From: Asparagopsis taxiformis
Taxonomy: Eukaryota > Rhodophyta > Florideophyceae > Bonnemaisoniales > Bonnemaisoniaceae
NCBI GenBank assembly: GCA_030407315.1
Contig: JALQPE010001808.1
Coordinates: 1-53,678, forward strand
Direction: 5' to 3'
Length of the DNA stretch: 53,678 nucleotides
Shown here in pieces: positions 19,783 to 26,971 of this stretch. Positions within the stretch are counted from its first letter, which is position 1; every line of letters begins with the position of its first letter. A model generated the notes under the pieces. That model saw only the letters and a list, made by a program, of their open reading frames with translations, had not been told where the DNA came from and did not search any database. Both the position numbers and the translations under genes were made by a program.

Positions 19783-19820
19783 GTACGTGCGCGAATCTTG
19801 ATCAAGATTCGCGCACGTAC
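19783..19820. repeat. 38-bp perfect palindrome
   Basis: Both arms read GTACGTGCGCGAATCTTGA inward. In copy 2 the same hairpin (36679-36717) has one extra central T. It sits between the transposase promoter region and the micro-exon ladder. Confidence 0.9.
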
Positions 19821-19946
19821 CTTCGTTCCATCCTCTACCCTCGAGGGTATGCGTTGAGGGAAGCGTGGGTTTTGAGTCTGACTATTTCCGTTGATGCGAT
19901 ATTTTTCATGGGAAGCCTGTTGACTGATGGTGTGTATTGAGCGGAG

Positions 19947-20927
19947 GATGGAAGAGAGGTACGTGAAGTTTTGAAAGTATGCTGTGAGGGAAGGTTGATT
20001 TTGAGTCTGACTGTTGTGGTTGATTCCGATGTTGTGTAGATGATGCAGGAATGTTGATGACGGAAGGTAAGTTTCATTGAGTGCCAAGATGTGCTTTGCG
20101 AAGATATGGACTGCTGACTATGATTATTGTTAATTGCAAGGTTTTTGGATCATGGTTTGTATTGTGTGTAGGATGGATGAGAGGTACATTTGCGAGTTCT
20201 CAGGGTATGTAGCGAGGGAAACGTTGGTTTTCAATCTGACTGTTGCGATTGAATCCGATGTTGCGTAGGTGATGGAGGAATAGTGATGACGGAAGGTAAG
20301 TCACATTGGGCGCCCAGACCGGTTGTGCGAAGATGCGGAATGCTGACTACTTTTCTTGGCTACACGATTACGTGATTTATGGTTTTTATTGTGTGCAGGA
20401 TGGAACAGGTAAAGTAAGTGTGCGAGTTTTGAAAGTAAGCAGCGAGGGAAGGTTGGTTTTGAGTCTGACTATTTCCGTTGATGCGATATTTTTCATTGGA
20501 AGCCTATTGAGTCATGGTGTGTATTGTGTGGAGCGAAGGTAAGTGTGCGAGTTTTGAAAGTATGCTGTGATGGAAGGTTGGTTTTGAGTCTGACTGTTGT
20601 GGTTGATTCCGATGTTGTGTAGATGATGCAGGAATGTTGATGACAGAAGGTAAGTTTTACTGAGCACCAAGACTTGTTTTGCGAAGATATGGACTGCTGA
20701 CTTTGATTATTCATTGCAAGGTTTTTGGATCATGGTTTGTATTTTGTGTAGGATGGATGATTCAGTCATCCTCTCGGAGAGGTAAGTAAGGGAGTTTCTA
20801 GGATATCTGTCGTGGTAAGCGTTGCTTTTGAGTCTGACTGTTGTGGTTGATTCTGATGTTGTGTATGTGATGCAGGAGTGGTGAAGCAGGAACGGCAGGA
20901 CTGAAGGAGAGTGAAGAAGGGATGTAG
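19947..20927 (+). CDS. Candidate spliced gene made of micro-exons (acidic repeat protein)
   Basis: Proposed exons: 19947-19958, 20049-20066, 20172-20183, 20278-20295, 20399-20413, 20632-20649, 20752-20781 and 20876-20927. Each begins with G after an AG and most end AG before GTAAGT or GTACRT, with CTGACT about 50 nt upstream of acceptors. Exons are 12, 15, 18 or 30 nt, all multiples of three, and all split the codon at the same phase. Joined, they read without a stop as units like MEER, NVDDGR, MDER, NSDDGR, then SGEAGTAGLKESEEGM and TAG. Introns are 90-105 nt, except one of 218 nt that contains a degenerate module. Copy 2 keeps a shorter version in the same phase. The 5' exon with the start codon is not found. 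The alternative is a tandem subterminal repeat that only resembles exons. Confidence 0.45.
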
Positions 20928-21463
20928 GAAGATGGGGAATGAAGCTGTGAGGTGTTTCTGGTATGTGTATATTTTGGGGCATACGATAGAAGTGAGAGTG
21001 CGTTTCAAGTGGTGTAAGATTTTGCTGACCATGTTCGTGTTTGATGTCTTGATGATTTAATGGGCTGGGGTGGTGTCGAGGAAAGCGGGGATGGTATTGG
21101 GAAGGAGCGTATTTTTGTAATCTAGGTCGTGAGGGTTCTTGCAGTATGTGCGGATGGTGGTGCATGGCGTTCGGATGGTAGGGAGAACGCGATAGTGAGG
21201 GAGATGGGTGATCGACGATATGCTGACAGGTATTTTGTATTCTGGCTGGATACGTATTTCCTATTCTAACCGGGTATTTATTTCCTATTCTAACCGGGTA
21301 TTTATTTCCTATTCTGACCAGATATGTATTCCTATTCTAGAGAGACGTATTGTATACGAGCAGTTTCCTAAATGAGAGAATAAAATACGGTCCGATATGG
21401 GCCCTGAATTTACCATCCGCTGTAATTTCTTCCCTCCCGGTTTTCGCTGATATATTGTATACT
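20928..21463. repeat. 3' region with ~26 bp A/T-rich tandem units
   Basis: After the proposed stop at 20925-20927 no gene is seen. At about 21235-21345 lies a short tandem array built on TATTTCCTATTCTAACCGGG-like units. Copy 2 has more units (35775-35910). Confidence 0.55.
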
Positions 21464-21592
21464 GGATGTCGGGTCCTAGTATTCCGCCATATGTACTAGA
21501 GAAAGTGGATGTCGGGTCCTAGTATTCCGCCATATGTACTAGAGAAAGTGGATGTCGGGCCCTAGTATTCCGCCATATGTACTAGAGAAAGT
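21464..21592. repeat. Three 43-bp subterminal tandem units (copy 1)
   Basis: Units at 21464-21506, 21507-21549 and 21550-21592, each with GGATGTCGGGTCCTAGTATT and CATATGTACTAGAGAAAGT. Copy 2 has four. They lead directly into the TIR, where GGATGTCC becomes GGACGTCC. Confidence 0.85.
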
Positions 21593-21678
21593 GGACGTCC
21601 GCATCCAAAAAATTTTTATTTTTTTTTGGACGCGGACGTTCATTTGTTCTAGTAAATCTCGGGGCCGACTAGGACCCG

Positions 21679-21724
21679 TACTAGAGAGACTGGACGTCCG
21701 CGTCCACTTCCGAAAACACAGACG
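21679..21724 (-). repeat. Right terminal inverted repeat of copy 1
   Basis: Reverse complement starts CGTCTGTGTTTTCGG and carries GGACGCGGACGTCC and CTCTAGTAC. It matches the left TIR (558-603) and the left TIR of copy 2 (35349). Confidence 0.85.
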
Positions 21725-21952
21725 TAGTCCTGAGGCACCTCTGAGGTACATTAAAGATGCATCATCACGCTGACGTGCGGATTTGTTTGTTGAGACCCCT
21801 TTTTGCCAATTTTTTCATTTCCTGAAAATCTTAATTTCCGCAATGGCTCCGGTTGGCGGTGATAAAGTGCGCCCTTTTCGGCTTGACCCTCCGAGGTTTG
21901 GTAGCTCCACCCAGTGGGTACCTTGTTAGGTTCTTATCCCTGTGGGGTTATT
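21725..21952. other. Gap between transposon copy 1 and Ty3 integrase stop
   Basis: 228 bp that should hold the polypurine tract and 3' LTR of the minus-strand Ty3 element. I see no sequence matching its 5' LTR (28974 onward), so the 3' end of that element is missing or displaced. Confidence 0.4.
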
Positions 21953-24424
21953 CTACTTCTTCCCTCTCTTGGGTTTGCGCGTGCGCGCTCGGCGTGGTTG
22001 CCTGTCACCTTCGCGGTGTTGTCTTCGACGGAAGTACCTTGATGCCCATTCAGGGGGGACGTTCGCGCGTTGCGTCCATGTCGGCTTTCGGTAGCCATAC
22101 CACTTCACCAGGAACCATTGTTCCCCGTCGTCGTCAGTGACGTAATCTAGGAGATCATCGATGGGATATTCCTCCTCTGAGGTTGCGCGTTCGGCGTCGC
22201 TACTTCCCTCTGGGGTTTCCTTCGTCCCTTCAGGGAGAGCTACTCGTTCCGAGTTCGGCTGCGTGCCCTGTGGCGCTTTCTCTTGTTCCCCATTGGGGGT
22301 GGCTTCCGAAGACCTTACGGGGTTTGCCGTGGCTTTCTTCTTCTTCGCGCTTGAGCGAGTGTGTCGACCCGGTTTGGGTTTTGCCAAATGGGCGGGTGCT
22401 TGACTTGCTTGGTTCGCTATGCGAAGTTCGGCTCCCGATGGAGGGTTCGCGTCCCGTTGAGGGGAACTCGGCGTCTGTACGCATGACCTGGATGGTTGTC
22501 CTCTCGTCGCAATTGTGCGGTTTGAACGTCTTCGGGCGGCTTCAGCAGCGTCGACATTTGTCGTGTCTTGTCGCAACGTTCGCTTGTGCGATGTAAGAGC
22601 CCGGTCTGGGTTGACGTCTTGGTCTTGGTCTGCATTGGCAGCGTTGTCATGGCGTCTTTGTTGACTTCTTCGCAATTGTGTGCGATTGCGGTTGGTAGTT
22701 ACCGGCTGGGTGGGTGAACGACTTGGGTCGTGTGCGTCGTTCCCAATTGTGGGTGAGTTACCGAAGGGTGAAAGACTACAAGGTTGATCCCGAGAGGTAA
22801 TTGCAAAATTTTTGCTTACGCGCACAGCGTCGGGGGCCCCCTCCTGAAGGGTGGTTTGTCCCAAACCACTATCTTCAGGAGTTATCCTAATTGTAGGTTG
22901 TCGTGGAGACGATGGTTGATCCCTGAAGGGGTATTCCTGATTAGGAGTTGGTGAAGGTGATTTGTTTGGCACGTATTGTTGGCCGTCGCCCGGCGGCTGG
23001 CGTGGTTGTGTATTCGGCGCGAGGGCGTCTGCACCTGATGGTGACGCTTGTGCGTTAACGGACTGTGGCCTAGGTGGCAAGGTTGGTTCCTCGGTTGGTC
23101 GCAGAGCGAGTGCAACTCTATCGAGACTTACCTTTTCGGTGATACCATCGCGGTCGATGTAAACCGTTCGCCGTCCGGCACGGATAACCCTATAGGGACC
23201 TTGAGCTATTGGAGTTAGCTTGTTCCGTTCACGGACTTCTGGATTATCCAGATAAACGTAATCATCGGTAGTGATGAGTCGTTTAGACTTCCGGATTGAC
23301 CGGTCGAAGTTACGCTTGTAGCGTGCTTGCGCGCTGTGAAGGCGTTTACCTGCCATATCAATGGTATCCGTAATACGGCGTAAGAAGTCTTGCTTCGTGA
23401 ACGCGTCTGGCGTTGCCCTCCTTTTCACCGAATGGTGTGTCGCGTATGGCGGTGGAGGTCGGCTTAGGATTAGGTCGAAGGCTGTAGTTCCCGTTGTGCG
23501 ATGCACGTGCGTGTTGTACGCATAGGTTAACACTGATGCGTAGACGTCCCAGTCGTCCTGGTTATCATTAACGTAATTACGTAGCATGCTCAATAGAGTA
23601 CGGTTATACCGTTCGACTTGCCCATTTGTCTGGGGATGGTATGCCGTCGTGAAGACGTTCTTCGTTCCTAACTGGAGGCAGACAGCCTGGAAGAACTTTG
23701 ACGCAAATTGCGGACCGTTATCGGATAGTAATGTCCGTGGAGGACCATACTTAAACACCCAATGTGTACAAAAGGCTACTGCCACATGGTAAGCCGTAAT
23801 GCTTCGCAGGGGAACCACCTGGGTTAGCTTGGTAAAGCGACACGAAATCACCAGTAGGTGCACGTTACCTTTCTTGGTACGAGGTAGAGGACCGAGGAGG
23901 TCAATTGCAACGTCATCCAATGGTGTGGTAGCTGGGAACAGCTGGAGGGTACTCACATGTTTGCGCAACCGTAATCGGTTTCTCGCACACGCTGAACAGC
24001 GTTCAACCGTTCCGGTTATGTCCGCAGCCATTGCAGGCCAGTAAGAAGATAGGCGCATCGTGTCGTACATACGATTCTGACCAGGATGTCCTGCCAATAT
24101 GCCGTGGTGGCACATCGTCAATAGACGTTGCCGTAAGGCTTTGGGTACCACAATCTGGGATGACCCGTCCAATTTGGACTTCCTACAAATGACACCGTCT
24201 TCATCTTCGAAGAAGAGAGAGTCAGAATTCTGCGAGGCCAGGGCCTGTTGACAGAAGTCGTCCGTTCTTTGCTCTTCGAGCCACTCTTGGAGAGTTATCG
24301 GGCAATAGTTTTCCGTTTGCGGATGAGTCGTTAAGACAGGGGTACCCTTGAGGGGTGAAGTTCCATTTGCTTGAGCTCTTGCTAGAGAAAGGTCGTAGAA
24401 CCAAACATCTGTGTCATCATCCAA
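21953..24424 (-). CDS. Ty3/gypsy pol, integrase part with C-terminal chromodomain
   Basis: 823 residues from the first ATG, but this is the continuation of the frame upstream beyond the stop at 24575-24577. An HHCC zinc domain (CHHGILAGHP..CSACARNR) precedes the integrase core D175 (AIDLLGPL), D235 (LSDNGPQF), E271 (GQVERYN), a D-x35-E spacing typical of retroelement integrases. A long proline- and charge-rich linker is followed by a chromodomain at about 753-800 (YPIDDLLDYV..WFLVKWYGY..TWTQ) and a basic tail. Chromodomain integrases steer Ty3 insertion to histone-marked chromatin; this is established for chromoviruses and inferred here. Confidence 0.9.
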   Translation of the reverse strand: MDDDTDVWFYDLSLARAQANGTSPLKGTPVLTTHPQTENYCPITLQEWLEEQRTDDFCQQALASQNSDSLFFEDEDGVICRKSKLDGSSQIVVPKALRQRLLTMCHHGILAGHPGQNRMYDTMRLSSYWPAMAADITGTVERCSACARNRLRLRKHVSTLQLFPATTPLDDVAIDLLGPLPRTKKGNVHLLVISCRFTKLTQVVPLRSITAYHVAVAFCTHWVFKYGPPRTLLSDNGPQFASKFFQAVCLQLGTKNVFTTAYHPQTNGQVERYNRTLLSMLRNYVNDNQDDWDVYASVLTYAYNTHVHRTTGTTAFDLILSRPPPPYATHHSVKRRATPDAFTKQDFLRRITDTIDMAGKRLHSAQARYKRNFDRSIRKSKRLITTDDYVYLDNPEVRERNKLTPIAQGPYRVIRAGRRTVYIDRDGITEKVSLDRVALALRPTEEPTLPPRPQSVNAQASPSGADALAPNTQPRQPPGDGQQYVPNKSPSPTPNQEYPFRDQPSSPRQPTIRITPEDSGLGQTTLQEGAPDAVRVSKNFAITSRDQPCSLSPFGNSPTIGNDAHDPSRSPTQPVTTNRNRTQLRRSQQRRHDNAANADQDQDVNPDRALTSHKRTLRQDTTNVDAAEAARRRSNRTIATRGQPSRSCVQTPSSPQRDANPPSGAELRIANQASQAPAHLAKPKPGRHTRSSAKKKKATANPVRSSEATPNGEQEKAPQGTQPNSERVALPEGTKETPEGSSDAERATSEEEYPIDDLLDYVTDDDGEQWFLVKWYGYRKPTWTQRANVPPEWASRYFRRRQHREGDRQPRRARTRKPKRGKK

Positions 24425-24574
24425 GGATGTTTCACCTTGCGGTGCGTGCGTGGCCAGCAGAGTTGGTATTTCATCGTCAATAGTGACGGGCGTCTCGCCG
24501 GTAGTCTCTACACGCGATAAGGCGTCTGGTAGTTGGTGAACCCGACCGGGTCGGTAGACTATTTGATAGTCAAA

Positions 24575-25984
24575 TTACGCAAGTCGGAGGCGCCAGCGGC
24601 AGAGTCTCCCTGAAGGGTCATTGATATTCATAAGCCAGCGCAGTGCGTTATGGTCCGTCCGGACTACAAACTTTGTTTGTTCCAAGTATGGACGTAGGAT
24701 AGTAACAGCCCATACGACGGCTAGACATTCACGCTCCGTAGGGGAGTAACCTCTTTCAGGTTTAGTCAGCGTACGCGACCAATAGCCAATTGGCTTGAGA
24801 TCGTTCTCTTCCCCTTGCTGCTGAAGCAGAGCGCATCCTATTTGGTATGCGGAAGCGTCCGTATCCACGGTGTAGGGATGACCCAACTTGGGTAGAGCCA
24901 GTATCGGCGGCTTGGTCATGACCTCCTTGAGAGCGTTGAACGCGCGTCGTTGGTCCTCGGTAGGAGGTTCTTTCCCGAATTTAGGGAGGCTGTCTTTGGT
25001 CAGCATTTCGTTCAAGGGGTGCGCAATTGCTGCATACCCTTTGATGAATCGTCGAAAGACGCCACAGCTTCCGAGGAAGGATCGCATTTGCGTAGGCGTT
25101 TGCGGAAAGATCGCGTCAGCGATAGCCGAAGTGGCGTTCTGTGCAACAGCTAGCTTTCCTGGCATCACGACATGCCCCAGGTAGTCGACCTTCTTTTCGA
25201 AGAAATGACACTTCGTCAACTTCAGGGTGACACCTGCTTCCCGTAGGAGGGAGAGTACTTGGTCCACATGGTGGAGATGTTCGGCCTCGTCCCGAGAGAA
25301 TACGATCACATCGTCTAAGTAAATCAGACAGGTCTGCCAGCGAACGCTGCTAAGAATAATGTCAATGGAACGCTGAAACGTTGCCGGAGCATTCTTCAAG
25401 CCAAAGGGCAAACCCTTAAAGCGATATGTCCCCAAGTGGGAAGTAAATGCCGTTTTGTCACGGTCGTCCTGTGCAACAGGGATCTGCCAATAGCCAGAAT
25501 TACAATCCAATGTGGTGAATACTTGAGCATCTCCGAGGGAGTCAATACAATCATCCATTCGTGGAAGGGGGTACACATCATTGACCGTGATGTCGTTAAG
25601 ACCCCTATAGTCGACGCAAAAGCGTAATTTACCATCCTTCTTCGGGACAAGAACCACTGGGCTAGCCCATTCGGAGGTCGACGGTTCGATCACTCCTTTT
25701 TCCAGCATGCTGGTTATTTCCTTACGGGCAATCTCTCGACGAGCGGGTCCCATCCGGTAGGGTTGTTGCCGTCTAGGCTTACTTCCTTCGATAATATCGA
25801 TTCGGTGTTCCGTAGCGCGGATGTCCCCTAGGGATCCATCCCACATAGACTCGTGTCGAGATAGCATGCTAAGGATGCGTTCCCTTAACGGGATTTGACC
25901 AAGGTGGTCCAGAGAGACTTCTTGCTTCCAGTTTGATGGTTGGGTGGCCTCGGCCTTTTGCTCCTGATGGAGAGTAGTCACCAT
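24575..25984 (-). CDS. Ty3/gypsy pol, reverse transcriptase and RNase H part
   Basis: 469 residues with motifs in order: RFCVDYRGLN, FTTLDCNSGYWQ, LPFGLKNAPATFQ, the catalytic YLDD at 222-225, VDYLGHVV, then RNase H (TVDTDASAYQIG..ERECLAVVWAV..VRTDHNALRWL). It ends with a TAA at 24575-24577 directly followed in the same frame by FDYQIVYRPGR..PDALSR, the conserved tether that normally continues, so this stop replaces one sense codon (usually E or Q). At its upstream end another in-frame TAA (25997-25999) separates it from the protease frame. The pol polyprotein is therefore one frame with two TAA stops: either a damaged element or one needing readthrough. Confidence 0.9.
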   Translation of the reverse strand: MVTTLHQEQKAEATQPSNWKQEVSLDHLGQIPLRERILSMLSRHESMWDGSLGDIRATEHRIDIIEGSKPRRQQPYRMGPARREIARKEITSMLEKGVIEPSTSEWASPVVLVPKKDGKLRFCVDYRGLNDITVNDVYPLPRMDDCIDSLGDAQVFTTLDCNSGYWQIPVAQDDRDKTAFTSHLGTYRFKGLPFGLKNAPATFQRSIDIILSSVRWQTCLIYLDDVIVFSRDEAEHLHHVDQVLSLLREAGVTLKLTKCHFFEKKVDYLGHVVMPGKLAVAQNATSAIADAIFPQTPTQMRSFLGSCGVFRRFIKGYAAIAHPLNEMLTKDSLPKFGKEPPTEDQRRAFNALKEVMTKPPILALPKLGHPYTVDTDASAYQIGCALLQQQGEENDLKPIGYWSRTLTKPERGYSPTERECLAVVWAVTILRPYLEQTKFVVRTDHNALRWLMNINDPSGRLCRWRLRLA

Positions 25985-25996
25985 AGTGGAGGCCTC

Positions 25997-26971
25997 TTAG
26001 GAGGAAGGGGTAGAACGGCTGAGAGCCATGGGGCGCATTGGCCGTTCGGGTGCCCGAAGGGCATAGCCTATAATTGTCCCTTTAGGGAGGTACTTGTCGG
26101 ATGTACCGAAGTTAGTTAAAATAGTCAGGAATTCCTGTCGCGGGATGACTTCCGCAACCCCATTCGGGATAGAGACACGATGTCGGTGAAGGATCCGATC
26201 TCTCGCAGAGAGTATACTCAAGCCGCCACCGGCGCATACAACAGTAGTTGTTACTTGACTCCGCGGAGGAACATTCACACTTTGTGACAATCGAATGCCA
26301 TGAGGTTGGCGGTCTAAGTTAATCCCATTAGAGGGTCGCGAGGCATCCACGTAGCATGAAAGGGTGGGGGATGTTTTACGCGTAGGCGACATCACTAGGA
26401 TAGCTATCGACCCGCCGTCGTGAATATCAATTCGTTGGGCCCGGCACCTAATTGCGTCTACGTGGGTATTCATTGCCCCAGTTCCCAAGATGAGGGGTAC
26501 GGCCAACTTAGGCGCGACGAAGAATTCTTCCTCAAAGGACTTGTGGCCTAACTGTAAGGACAGTATTATCTTGCCTTTTATCCGAAGAGGATTGCCGTTA
26601 GCATCGGCCAGTTGCGGAACTTTCCCCGTAGGGACTTGGAATTGTTCCCAATTGTGGGGTAAGCTCCTTTCATGGATGACCGATGGTCCGGACCCGGTGT
26701 CCATTACCATACGCATAGGCGTGAGAATTGACGGATCGAGTCCGATGGAACCCATTACTACGTAATGGGCGGCCTTAAGCAGGCATGAGGCTTTCGGCCT
26801 TGAGGTTCGAGTCCCTGTGGGGGAACCCGAAGGGGTTGGTGTCTGGAAAAGACTTTGGTCCCTAGAGGGAGTTGCAGCCTTTTCCTGCGGAGGTGGTTGT
26901 GGTGAGATGTCCACCGAGTAGCGTAATCGCTCCACCTCCTGACGGGAGTGCGACACCTCACTCCCCGTCAT
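25997..26971 (-). CDS. Ty3/gypsy protease region
   Basis: 324 residues. The aspartic protease signature is VMDTGSGPSVI with catalytic D91, and PLILGTGAM stands in the usual I-L-G position. Its ATG overlaps the gag stop (TAATGA: gag TAA 26973-26971, ATG 26971-26969), giving a stop-start overlap between gag and pol instead of a long frameshift overlap. It is in the same frame as the reverse transcriptase but stops at 25997-25999. Confidence 0.8.
   Translation of the reverse strand: MTGSEVSHSRQEVERLRYSVDISPQPPPQEKAATPSRDQSLFQTPTPSGSPTGTRTSRPKASCLLKAAHYVVMGSIGLDPSILTPMRMVMDTGSGPSVIHERSLPHNWEQFQVPTGKVPQLADANGNPLRIKGKIILSLQLGHKSFEEEFFVAPKLAVPLILGTGAMNTHVDAIRCRAQRIDIHDGGSIAILVMSPTRKTSPTLSCYVDASRPSNGINLDRQPHGIRLSQSVNVPPRSQVTTTVVCAGGGLSILSARDRILHRHRVSIPNGVAEVIPRQEFLTILTNFGTSDKYLPKGTIIGYALRAPERPMRPMALSRSTPSS

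Larger units (their letters stand above)
558..21724. mobile_element. Giant DNA transposon, copy 1 (about 21.2 kb)
   Basis: The element is bounded by matching terminal inverted repeats beginning CGTCTGTGTT. It carries four large genes: A (ParB-dioxygenase, minus), B (DNA methyltransferase-SET, plus), C (coiled coil, plus) and D (Plavaka-like transposase, minus). A micro-exon gene lies near the right end. A second copy at 35349-53668 is inverted and near-identical in the genes, and homology ends exactly at the TIRs on both sides. Copy 1 is longer because of one extra repeat unit near the left end, about 1.6 kb extra between A and B, and about 0.57 kb extra in the micro-exon region. Genes A, C and D are open here; B carries one frameshift. 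No target-site duplication is certain: TA flanks both ends, but could equally belong to the TIR. Confidence 0.9.

Noticed and set aside
21464..21592. Regular 43-bp repeats resembling a CRISPR array
   Set aside because: The units are contiguous with no unique spacers, and they sit in the subterminal part of a eukaryotic transposon.
558..21724. TA target-site duplication for copy 1
   Set aside because: TA is palindromic and could be part of the TIR. Copy 2 has TT/AA, so a TA rule is not supported.
21725..21952. 3' LTR of the minus-strand Ty3 element expected here
   Set aside because: No stretch matches the 5' LTR beginning TGTAGCAGG at 28974. The interval is also short.
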